Source: F1-60-MAGs163 sp046091165 (GTDB lineage Bacteria > Actinomycetota > Thermoleophilia > Solirubrobacterales > Solirubrobacteraceae). Taken from it: a stretch of 22,305 bases of DNA. Positions 6,990 through 13,534 of this stretch are shown in pieces. Numbering within the stretch: position 1 is the stretch's first letter; every line of letters starts with the position of its first letter. Position numbers and translations under genes: made by a program. The stretch is from NCBI GenBank assembly GCA_046091165.1, contig JBJTBE010000048.1, positions 1 to 22,305 of the forward strand. Direction: 5' to 3'. The notes beneath the pieces are model-generated. The model saw nothing but the letters and a program-made list of their open reading frames with translations. It made no database searches and was not told the origin of the DNA.

Positions 6990-8096
6990 ATGTCAGTCAT
7001 GTCCCGAGAGGCCCTGGAGGGCAGCACGCTCTCCGACCTGCACTCGATCGCCGCCGAACTCGCTATCGACGGCTACCGCCGGATGCGCAAGGGCGAGCTG
7101 TTCGCCGCGATCCTCGGCGAGGAGTACACCGGCGAGGAGCCCGAAGCGGCAGAAGCCGAGGAGGAAGAGGAGGAGCGCCCGCGCCGGTCGCGCTCGCGCT
7201 CACGGCGCTCGTCGCGCGAGGGAGGCCGGTCCGAGGAGCCCGACGAGAGCGTCGAGGGCACCGTCGAGGTGCTCGACAACGGCTCGGGATTCGTGCGGCT
7301 CAGCCCGCCCGACCCCAGCGACGGCGACGTCTACATCTCCGCGGCGCAGATCCGCCGCTGCGAGCTCGTCTCCGGCGACCGCGTAACCGGTCCCGTGAGG
7401 CCCCCGCGCCGATCGGAGCGCTATCCGTCGCTCGTGCGCGTGGAGACGATCAACGACCGCCCCGCCGACGAGGTCGCCGACGGCACGCCCTACGAGAAGC
7501 TGGCCGCCGCCTTCCCGGCCGTTGCCCTTGCGCTGGGCAGCGAGCGTCCCGAGCGGGTGGAGCTGGCCGAGCGCGCACCGCTGGGCCGTGGCACACGGGC
7601 CACGGTCAGCGGGCCTTTCGCCAGCGGCCGGACGACGCTTCTGCGCAGCCTTGCCGCGGCGATCGCCGCCAACGAGGGTGTCGAGGTCTCGGTCGTGCTG
7701 GCCGGCTCGCGCCCCGAGGAGCTGGCCGAGTGGCAGGCGGCGGGCATCGAGCCTGCCGCCGTGGCCGCGCTCGGGACGAGCCAGGAGGCCCAGTCCCAGG
7801 CCGTCGACCGGGCGGTCGAGGCCGCGCGGCGCTCGGTTGCGCGCGGCGCCCACGTGGCCCTGCTCATCGATTCGCTCGACGGCGTCGGCGCGGCATCGGC
7901 CCGCCGGGCCCTGGCCGCGGCCCGCAACGTTCCCGAGGGCGGGTCGCTGACCGTGATCGCGGCCACCCGGGAGCCGCTCGGGGGTGAGACGACGGTCGTC
8001 GTCCTGGACGGCGCCGAAGGGGCGAAGGCCGGCTACCCGGTCGTCGATCCGGCCCGCAGCGCCACGCTCCGGGCGCAGGGCCTGGCTTCGGCCTAG
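6990..8096 (+). CDS. Rho-family protein with degenerate ATPase motor (Rho-like, probably not a helicase)
   Basis: 368 aa, shorter than E. coli Rho (419) and much shorter than usual actinobacterial Rho. Residues 12-45 match the Rho N-terminal helical domain (LSDLHSIAAELAIDGYRRMRKGELFAAIL). Residues 46-86 are an acidic then Arg/Ser-rich linker. Residues 88-155 match the cold-shock-like RNA-binding domain (GDVYISAAQIRRCELVSGD, RPPRRSERY). The ATPase half is recognisable (ARNVPEGGSLTVIAAT at 311-326) but eroded. The P-loop reads GPFASGRT, with Arg214 for the essential Lys. The catalytic DERPEE becomes GSRPEE (239-244). The Q-loop and R-loop stretches are missing. The arginine-finger motif NRSGTR becomes ARSATL, and the protein ends about ten residues later. 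Walker B Asp294 is kept. By inference, it likely binds RNA and perhaps canonical Rho without translocating. Confidence 0.85.
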   Translation: MSVMSREALEGSTLSDLHSIAAELAIDGYRRMRKGELFAAILGEEYTGEEPEAAEAEEEEEERPRRSRSRSRRSSREGGRSEEPDESVEGTVEVLDNGSGFVRLSPPDPSDGDVYISAAQIRRCELVSGDRVTGPVRPPRRSERYPSLVRVETINDRPADEVADGTPYEKLAAAFPAVALALGSERPERVELAERAPLGRGTRATVSGPFASGRTTLLRSLAAAIAANEGVEVSVVLAGSRPEELAEWQAAGIEPAAVAALGTSQEAQSQAVDRAVEAARRSVARGAHVALLIDSLDGVGAASARRALAAARNVPEGGSLTVIAATREPLGGETTVVVLDGAEGAKAGYPVVDPARSATLRAQGLASA

Positions 8097-8575
8097 TTCT
8101 CGGAAGCGGTCGAGCGGGGGATGTAGGCGACCCGGGTCCACGAGGGCTCGGGCGCCAGCTCGACCGGTTCGTCGTCGCGGTCGGGCTGCACGTAGGTGAA
8201 GCTCTGGGCGTCCTCGTCGAAGCGCACGTCCAGCTCGCCCTCCTTGACCCGCTGGTCGAGCCAGGCCGAGCGGAAGACCAGGCGGCGCATCCAGTGGACC
8301 AGCGAGCGGTCGGCCGGGCCGACGAGCTCGGGCCAGCAGTCGTTGACGTGGTCCCCGAGGCCGGAGGCCGGGTCCTGGATCTCGCCGTTTACGGCGAGGT
8401 TCACGAGGTCCTCGAGCTCGCCGGGATCGAGGACCCCCTCCACGAAGCCCAGGCGACGGGCGGCCTGCTCGCAGCGCTCGGAGAAGTCACGCTCGTTGAA
8501 CGTGAAGCGCAGCTCCCCGTACTCGAGTACGAAGTCTTCGCCGGAGTCGTAGTTGCCGCGAATTGACGGATCCAT
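8093..8575 (-). CDS. Conserved-looking acidic protein, function unknown
   Basis: A 160-aa soluble protein that I do not recognise. It begins MDPSIRGNYDSGEDFVLEYG and is rich in Asp/Glu and aromatics (HVNDCWPELVG, LVHWMRRLVFRSAWLDQRV, DEDAQSFTYVQPDRDD). It has no signal peptide or membrane helix. The middle looks helical and the C-terminus strand-like. The ATG at 8575 is preferred. An in-frame GTG at 8605 would add ten residues (RGPCCFLGT...) that look unlike the rest. It converges with the rho-like gene, and the two TAG stop codons share one palindromic CTAG at 8093-8096, leaving no room for a terminator. A TANNNT element (TACGAT) lies upstream on the same strand. Confidence 0.75.
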   Translation of the reverse strand: MDPSIRGNYDSGEDFVLEYGELRFTFNERDFSERCEQAARRLGFVEGVLDPGELEDLVNLAVNGEIQDPASGLGDHVNDCWPELVGPADRSLVHWMRRLVFRSAWLDQRVKEGELDVRFDEDAQSFTYVQPDRDDEPVELAPEPSWTRVAYIPRSTASEN

Positions 8576-8624
8576 GGTTCCCAGAAAGCAACAGGGCCCT
8601 CGCACCGGGCGAAGACCCGTCGGG

Positions 8625-8630
8625 ATCGTA
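8625..8630 (-). promoter_or_regulatory. Candidate -10 (TACGAT) for the acidic hypothetical gene
   Basis: Read on the minus strand, TACGAT is identical to the better-supported element at 9213-9218. It would start a transcript with about 40 nt of leader to the ATG at 8575. There is no clear -35, so this is weak evidence. Confidence 0.3.
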
Positions 8631-8680
8631 TGGGGATTACCTCCCCGCCCCCCAGCGCTGAACGGGATATTTCAGAAACG

Positions 8681-8695
8681 CCCGCTAATTGCGGG
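8681..8695 (-). terminator. Weak hairpin at the end of the membrane-protein gene
   Basis: On the minus strand CCCGC-AATTA-GCGGG forms a 5-bp stem over the stop codon, followed by CGTTTCT. The stem is short and the U-run poor, so this would be an inefficient terminator at best. Confidence 0.3.
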
Positions 8696-9206
8696 AATCC
8701 GGGTCGGCGCCCCGGCGGCGGTCATTACGACCGCCCGAGGTCCGCGCCCGGCCCCGCACGCCCCCCTGTGACTCGAGGCAGAGGAAGCCTCCGCCGGCGA
8801 TGGCCAGGGCGCAGAGCAGGCCGAGCCACGCGATCGGCCGGACCTCGACGATCTCCGCCGGGGAAGGGGTGCTGAGCAGGTAGACCAGCTGCTGGAGAAC
8901 CCCGACGATCCCGATCAGCAGGACGGTCGTGCCGGCGAGACGTCCGCCGCCGGCCAGAACCCATCCGACGGCCACGAGCGTCCCGGCGATCACGAGGAAC
9001 ATGATGAGGTCGCTCAGGTAGCCGCGCGGCTCCCAGGCGTTGGCGGAAAGGGCAAATCCCGCCTCCCTCGCATACTGCTCGACCAGGCCGTCGCCGCCGG
9101 GGATCTTCGATACGTCGATGACGTACCAGGTCTGCAGCGAGACGATGAAGAGGGCGACCGCGCCGACTGCCGCGATCGCTGATCCGAGGACGCCCCGACT
9201 GTTCAC
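8685..9206 (-). CDS. Four-helix membrane protein, function unknown
   Basis: A 173-aa integral membrane protein. Helices are predicted by eye at about residues 6-25 (VLGSAIAAVGAVALFIVSL), 65-86, 90-112 and 125-146, followed by a basic Arg-rich cytoplasmic tail. The loop after helix 1 (QTWYVIDVSKIPGGDGLVEQ...ANAWEPRGY) is long and aromatic and probably outside. I place the start at GTG 9206 because TACGAT ends exactly 6 nt upstream (a leaderless signature) and because the first membrane helix then begins at once, as usual. In-frame starts farther upstream (ATG 9302) would add a low-complexity Pro/Ala leader and cover the promoter region. It is divergent from the response regulator, but no regulatory link is shown. 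It belongs to no family I can name. Confidence 0.75.
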   Translation of the reverse strand: MNSRGVLGSAIAAVGAVALFIVSLQTWYVIDVSKIPGGDGLVEQYAREAGFALSANAWEPRGYLSDLIMFLVIAGTLVAVGWVLAGGGRLAGTTVLLIGIVGVLQQLVYLLSTPSPAEIVEVRPIAWLGLLCALAIAGGGFLCLESQGGVRGRARTSGGRNDRRRGADPDSRN

Positions 9207-9212
9207 CGCCGC

Positions 9213-9218
9213 ATCGTA
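9213..9218 (-). promoter_or_regulatory. Leaderless -10 (TACGAT) for the membrane protein
   Basis: Minus-strand TACGAT, then GCGGCG, then GTG: a TANNNT-N6-start arrangement also seen at murE and murD. It decides the start codon at 9206. Confidence 0.5.
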
Positions 9219-9247
9219 CGGGCTGGGGCGAACGGGACCGGCCGGCG

Positions 9248-9263
9248 CCGTGGGAACCCACGG
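9248..9263. promoter_or_regulatory. Perfect 16-bp palindromic operator candidate
   Basis: CCGTGGGAACCCACGG has 7-bp arms that are exact complements around a central AA. It lies in the 111-bp gap between the divergent membrane protein (start 9206) and the response regulator (start 9318), at about -42 to -57 from the membrane-protein start. Its position suits a regulator of either gene, perhaps the adjacent response regulator, although OmpR-family sites are more often direct repeats. Confidence 0.45.
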
Positions 9264-9317
9264 AAGAGCAGGGGAGGAAGGGGGGAGGAACTTCCGGGCC
9301 ATCCGCCTAGGGAGGGC

Positions 9318-10256
9318 ATGATCAACCGAGACCGCTCCACCATCCTTCTGGCCGAGGAGGACGAGGCCACCCGGACCTTCCTCGCCGACCACCTGACCGC
9401 GGACGGCTTCGACATGGTCGTCGCCGACTGCGCCCGGGACGCCCTTCGCCTGATGGGAAGCTCATTCCCCGACCTTGCCCTCGTGGACGCCGAGCTTCCC
9501 GACGGCTCGGGGTACGACCTGGCCAGCACGGTCCGGGAGTCCGACGGCGTCGCCAGCCGGGTGGACCCGAACCTTCCCCTGATCCTGATCGGCGTCCGCG
9601 CCGGTGAGCTCGACCGGGTCCGGGCCTTCGAGCGGGGCGCCGATGACGTCATGGAGAAGCCGGTCAGCTATCGCGAGCTGCGCTGCCGGGTCGAGGCCGT
9701 GCTGCGCCGCTGCGAGCGCGGCCGGACCGGGGGACGCCTGAAGGTCGCCGACATCGAGGTGGACACCGCCGCGCGGACCGCAACCGCGGCCGGCCAGCTG
9801 CTTGACCTGAGCGCCAAGGAGTTCGCCCTGCTGAGGACCCTGGCTGCGGACCCGACCCGGGTCTTCACCAAGGCGGAGCTGCTCAGGACGATCTGGGGTC
9901 GGCGCACCGTGGGAACGACCCGCACGCTCGACTCCCACGCCTGCCGGCTTCGCCGCAAGCTGGCCTGCGGGGGCGGCCGTTACGTCGTGAACGTATGGGG
10001 CGTCGGTTACCGGCTGGTCGTTGCGCCGGCCCTCGTCGGCGTAGATGAGGCCGAGGCTCACGCCGCGGCGTGCGCCGGGGCCGCAGGGCCGCCCTCCTGG
10101 CCGGGGTATCGGTGCTCCTGGGCGGCCTGGCGGCATCCCAGGTCGCCGGCCGGGAGGCCGAGATCGAGCGCAGGGTCGGCCCGCCGGTGCCGGTCGTCGT
10201 CGCTGCCCGTGAAATCGCCCGGGGAGCGCGGATCGCGCCCGGGGACCTGGCCATGA
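9318..10256 (+). CDS. OmpR-family response regulator with receiver and winged-helix domains
   Basis: 312 aa as read. The receiver domain (about 7-125) has the acidic pocket AEEDE (12-16), phospho-acceptor Asp57 in DLALVDAELPDGSG, and Lys114 in EKP. The position that normally holds the switch Thr/Ser (PVIxLTA) reads LILIGVRAG, with Gly92 instead. The winged-helix domain (about 140-233) ends in the usual GVGYRLV. The remaining ~78 residues form a low-complexity Arg/Ser/Pro tail read in a different frame from cpaB, which it overlaps by 187 nt. A natural end would lie near residue 235, and out-of-frame stops occur at 10042 and 10046, so a frameshift or a non-functional overhang is possible. The start has a purine-rich GGGAGGG only 1-2 nt away, too close for a good ribosome site. 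No sensor kinase is next to it. Confidence 0.85.
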   Translation: MINRDRSTILLAEEDEATRTFLADHLTADGFDMVVADCARDALRLMGSSFPDLALVDAELPDGSGYDLASTVRESDGVASRVDPNLPLILIGVRAGELDRVRAFERGADDVMEKPVSYRELRCRVEAVLRRCERGRTGGRLKVADIEVDTAARTATAAGQLLDLSAKEFALLRTLAADPTRVFTKAELLRTIWGRRTVGTTRTLDSHACRLRRKLACGGGRYVVNVWGVGYRLVVAPALVGVDEAEAHAAACAGAAGPPSWPGYRCSWAAWRHPRSPAGRPRSSAGSARRCRSSSLPVKSPGERGSRPGTWP

Positions 10257-10699
10257 GGCAGGTCCCCGAGCGGTACGTGCCGCGGGGTTCCTTCGCCCGC
10301 GCGGCCGAGCTCCAGGGGGCCCGGGCCGCCGTGGCCATCCCGGCCGGGAGCGATCTCAGCGAATCGATGGTCGCCTCGGGCTCGCCGCCCGGCGCGGCCG
10401 GGCTGAGGCTGCTGCGCCTCGTGGTGGTCGGGTCGGCAACGGAGATGGCCCCGGGAAGCCTGGTGGACATCCTCGTTACGCGCGAGAGCGCAGCCGGCGC
10501 GTCACGAACGACCGTCGGCCTGCGCCGGGCCGAAGTGGTCGACTCGATGCCGGCGCCGGCCCAGGCCGACGGCCCCGGTGCCGGGCTGCCGCGGGCCCAG
10601 CTGGCCATTCGCGCCACCGTTGCCCAGGCCGTCGCCCTGGCCGAAGCGCAGAACGGAGCCCGGGAGCTGAGGGCGCTGCCGGTCGGGCCGGTTGGCTGA
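10070..10699 (+). CDS. cpaB: Flp pilus assembly protein CpaB/RcpC-like (SAF domain)
   Basis: A 209-aa protein. An N-terminal basic stretch and one membrane helix (RRAALLAGVSVLLGGLAAS, 5-23) are followed by a SAF domain (VPVVVAAREIARGARIAPGDLAMRQVPERYVPRGSF, about 40-75). A second beta-rich domain has AAVAIPAGSDLSESMV and GSLVDILVTRES, as in CpaB/RcpC. The family sits at the outer face or periplasm of the tad apparatus and supports pilus assembly. The start is GTG 10070, the only usable start after the in-frame TGA at 10046. No clear Shine-Dalgarno is present. Its stop overlaps the cpaF ATG (TGATG). It is shorter than many CpaB proteins, and the 5' end lies inside the response-regulator reading frame. 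Confidence 0.85.
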   Translation: MRRGRRAALLAGVSVLLGGLAASQVAGREAEIERRVGPPVPVVVAAREIARGARIAPGDLAMRQVPERYVPRGSFARAAELQGARAAVAIPAGSDLSESMVASGSPPGAAGLRLLRLVVVGSATEMAPGSLVDILVTRESAAGASRTTVGLRRAEVVDSMPAPAQADGPGAGLPRAQLAIRATVAQAVALAEAQNGARELRALPVGPVG

Positions 10700-11820
10700 T
10701 GCCGGCGGACGAGAGCCTCCTCGACCGGCTCTCGGCCGAGCTTCACGGCCTGGTGGTTGGGGACACGACGCTCCCCCCGGGGCTCGACGCGGCCGGGCGG
10801 ATACAGGTGGTGGTCGAGCGGGAGGCCGGCTTCCTGGCTCCCGCCGAGCGCGGGCTGCTGGCCGAGAGGATCGCCGGCCACGCCCTGGCTGCCGGTCCGC
10901 TCGAGCGGCTGCTTCGCGATCCGACCGTCGACGAAGTGCTGGTGGACGGGACCGAGCCGATCTGGGTCGAGCGGGGCGGCCGCCTGGAGAAGACTTCCCT
11001 GCGTTTCGCATCCGACGGCGACCTGCGGGAGGCGATCGAGCGACTCCTGACCCCGGCCGGCCGGCGGGTTGACGAGGCCCAGCCGCTCTGTGACGCGAGG
11101 CTCCCCGACGGCTCGCGCATAAACGTCGTGCTCCCGCCGCTTGCCGTCGACGGGCCGGCGCTGACCGTCCGCCGCTTCCGCCCGTCCCCCTTCAGCGCCG
11201 CCGACCTCGTGGCGATGGGAACCTGGGACCGGGCCCTCCTGGAGCTCTTCGAGGAGGCGGTCGCTGATCGCCGGAACATCGTCATCTGCGGGGGGACCGG
11301 CTCGGGCAAGACGACGACGCTCGCGGCCATCGCCGGGCTCCTTGCCCCCGGGGAGCGGATCGTCACGGTCGAGGACACCGCCGAGCTCCGCCTGCCGGGC
11401 GACCACGTGGTGAGGCTCGAGAGCCGCCCGCATTCGGCGGGCGGCCACGGCGCGGTGACCATCCGGGACCTCGTCCGCAACGCCCTGCGCATGCGGCCGG
11501 ACAGGATCATCGTCGGCGAGGTACGCGGGGCGGAGGCGCTCGACCTCATATCGGCCCTCTGTACCGGGCACGACGGCTCGCTCTCGACGGTGCACGCCGG
11601 TTCACCGGCCGAGGCCCTCGAACGCCTGGTGACGCTCGCGCTGATGGCGGGCGTCGGGCTTCCCCACGGCACGGTCGTGAGCCAGGTGGCATCCGCGGTC
11701 GACCTCGTCGCCTTCCAGTCCCGGGACGGCAGCGGTGGACGGGTGGTGGTCAGCGTTCAGGAGGTGGCCGGCGACGGGCTGGAGCTCCGGGACCGCTACC
11801 GGAAGAGGCTGCCGGCTTGA
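10699..11820 (+). CDS. cpaF: Tad/Flp pilus secretion ATPase CpaF (TadA)
   Basis: A 373-aa type II/IV secretion ATPase that powers assembly of a tad-type pilus at the inner membrane. The N-terminal domain (about 1-165) includes DPTVDEVLVDGTEPIWVERGG. The motor domain has Walker A GGTGSGKTT (198-206), the Asp box TVEDTAELRL (223-232), Walker B RIIVGEVRGAEALD (269-282) and the His box GHDGSLSTVHAGS (290-302). All catalytic motifs are intact. It lacks the long N-terminal extension of many CpaF proteins. It is coupled by overlap to cpaB and, through TTGA, to tadB. Confidence 0.95.
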   Translation: MPADESLLDRLSAELHGLVVGDTTLPPGLDAAGRIQVVVEREAGFLAPAERGLLAERIAGHALAAGPLERLLRDPTVDEVLVDGTEPIWVERGGRLEKTSLRFASDGDLREAIERLLTPAGRRVDEAQPLCDARLPDGSRINVVLPPLAVDGPALTVRRFRPSPFSAADLVAMGTWDRALLELFEEAVADRRNIVICGGTGSGKTTTLAAIAGLLAPGERIVTVEDTAELRLPGDHVVRLESRPHSAGGHGAVTIRDLVRNALRMRPDRIIVGEVRGAEALDLISALCTGHDGSLSTVHAGSPAEALERLVTLALMAGVGLPHGTVVSQVASAVDLVAFQSRDGSGGRVVVSVQEVAGDGLELRDRYRKRLPA

Positions 11821-12674
11821 ACGCGCTGCTCGCCGGCGCCGGGACTGCGTTTGGCCTCCTGGCCGCCGCCGACCTGCTGGCCGCCGTTGCCCGCCCGGCC
11901 TCGTTCGGGGTGGTTGCGGCGGCCCTGCGACCGGCCTCGGCGGCCGCCCGGCGGGGAAGGGACGCGAGCCGCTCGGAGAGGGCCGGTCTCGGCGCGCTGA
12001 TGGGGCTCGCGGCCTTTGTCGCGTTCTCGCTTGCCGCGGGGCCGCTGCCGGGTGTGGTCGCCGCCGCGGCCGCTCTCTCCGCCGCCTCGGCGGTTGTACG
12101 GGCGAGGCGGTCGAGGTGGCGCCGGGCCATGCGCGAAGGAGCGGCGGCGGCGGCACGCGCGATCGGTGACGCCGCGAATGTCGGGCTCCCGGGCGTGGCC
12201 GCGCTCGAGCGGGCGGCGGCCGACGGGGCGGTTTCGCACCAGGTATCGACCGAGCTCGCCGACCTGGCCACGCGCTGCCGGCTGGGCCTCGACCTCGGGG
12301 CCGGGCTGGCCGAGCTGCGCCTCCGCGCGGCGACCCCCGAGTGGGATGCGCTGGTGTCGGCGATGGTCGTCCAGCGCCAGGTCGGCGGCGACCTGGCGCG
12401 GATCCTGGGCAGCCTTGCCGGTGGGCTGGAGGCCTCGGCACGCTCGCGGGCCGAGGCTCGGTCGCTCAGTTCGCAGGCCCGGCTGACGGCGCGGATAGTG
12501 GTCGGGATGCCGCTCGCCGGCCTCGTGATCTGTGAGCTCGTCGCGCCGGGAACCCTCGCGCGGATGCTGTCGAGCCCGCTCCCGCGGGGGCTGACGCTTG
12601 CGGCGTTCGTCCTTCAGGTTGCGGCCGTCTTTGCCGTTCGCCGCGTCGCGCGGCTCGGGGAGAAGGGAACGTGA
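11817..12674 (+). CDS. tadB: Tad pilus inner-membrane platform protein TadB
   Basis: A 285-aa type II secretion F-domain protein. Hydrophobic segments lie at about 5-25, 57-92 and, near the end, 224-275. The cytoplasmic T2SF region (about 98-222) has the typical ALERAAADG...LRAATPEWDALVSAMVVQRQVGGDLARIL pattern. With TadC it forms the platform on which CpaF acts. The start is a TTG whose last two bases belong to the cpaF stop (TTGA), so translation is coupled. It overlaps tadC as GTGA. The composition is extremely Ala-rich but consistent with its neighbours. Confidence 0.88.
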   Translation: MNALLAGAGTAFGLLAAADLLAAVARPASFGVVAAALRPASAAARRGRDASRSERAGLGALMGLAAFVAFSLAAGPLPGVVAAAAALSAASAVVRARRSRWRRAMREGAAAAARAIGDAANVGLPGVAALERAAADGAVSHQVSTELADLATRCRLGLDLGAGLAELRLRAATPEWDALVSAMVVQRQVGGDLARILGSLAGGLEASARSRAEARSLSSQARLTARIVVGMPLAGLVICELVAPGTLARMLSSPLPRGLTLAAFVLQVAAVFAVRRVARLGEKGT

Positions 12675-13495
12675 CGGCACTGGTCGCCGCGGCGGCTGCG
12701 GCGCTTGCCGGGGCGGCCGCCGTCGAACTCGTCCTCATGGCCGGGGGAAGGCGCCGCGGGCTGGGGATTCGCCGGGTCGCCGTCGGCGGCCGACTGGCGC
12801 TTGCCCGAAAGGCGGCGCTCCCCGTACCCGAGGACCTGCGGGCGCGGATAGCGGCGGCCCGGCTCGGGCCGGCGGTGGACGTGCGGGCGGTGATGGGGGC
12901 AAAGGTGCTGCTGGCCGCGGCCGTCGGTGCGCTCGCGCTGGCGCCGGCGTCGCTCTCCTCCTCGGGGCCGGCCGTGCTGCTGCTTCTCGGGCTCCCGGTG
13001 GCCGGCTTTCTCGCCCCGGACGCCTGGCTTGCGTGGCGTTCACGGCGCACCCAGGCAATCGTCCTGGCCGAGGTTCCCGACGTGGCCGACCGGCTCTGCC
13101 TGGCGGTCACCGCCGGGCTGGCGCCGGTCCGGGCCACCGCGCTCGCCTGTCGCGCCGGAAGCGGGCCGCTCTCCGGTGAGCTTGCGGCGGCCGCCGACGC
13201 CGCCCTGGCCGGGGTGCCGCTGGCCGAGGCGCTCGGGCGGGTCGCGCTGCGCTGCCCCGTCCCGGAGGTGCGCTCGCTCGTCGCGGCCCTCCTGCGCAGC
13301 CAGGGGCAGGGCACCGATATCGCCCCGTTCCTCGACGACCTCGCCGGCGCCGCCCGCCGCCGCCAGTCGCTCGTCCTCCGGGACCGCGCGCAGAAGGCGG
13401 GCCCAAAGATCCAGCTCGCGGTCGCCCTGCTGCTCGTCCCCGCGGCGATGGCGCTCATCGCCTCGGCCCTCGCATCGGGCCTGTTTTCCGCCTGA
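12671..13495 (+). CDS. tadC: Tad pilus inner-membrane platform protein TadC
   Basis: A 274-aa second T2SF-type platform protein. Membrane segments are seen at about 2-22, 78-115 (LLAAAVGALALAPASLSSSGPAVLLLLGLPVAGFLAPDAW) and 245-272. The T2SF domain (about 120-230) includes VPDVADRLCLAVTAGLAPVRA and LVAALLRSQGQGTDIAPFLDDLA, the TadC counterpart of the GGDL region in TadB. GGGGAGAAGGGAAC precedes the GTG start and supplies a ribosome site in addition to the overlap. It is the last gene of the module. No pilin, TadZ or prepilin peptidase follows before the mraZ region. Confidence 0.87.
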   Translation: MTALVAAAAAALAGAAAVELVLMAGGRRRGLGIRRVAVGGRLALARKAALPVPEDLRARIAAARLGPAVDVRAVMGAKVLLAAAVGALALAPASLSSSGPAVLLLLGLPVAGFLAPDAWLAWRSRRTQAIVLAEVPDVADRLCLAVTAGLAPVRATALACRAGSGPLSGELAAAADAALAGVPLAEALGRVALRCPVPEVRSLVAALLRSQGQGTDIAPFLDDLAGAARRRQSLVLRDRAQKAGPKIQLAVALLLVPAAMALIASALASGLFSA

Positions 13496-13534
13496 ATCAT
13501 CCTCGCGCAGGGCGCCCGCAGGCCCAGCAATTAC

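Noticed and set aside
9207..9302. An N-terminal extension of the minus-strand membrane protein to ATG 9302.
   Set aside because: It would add a Pro/Ala-rich leader before the first helix and cover the TACGAT element and the palindrome. GTG 9206 fits better.
13496..13530. GGGCGCCC-centred palindrome after tadC as a terminator.
   Set aside because: The stem is very short and no T-run follows, so chance is likely at this GC content.
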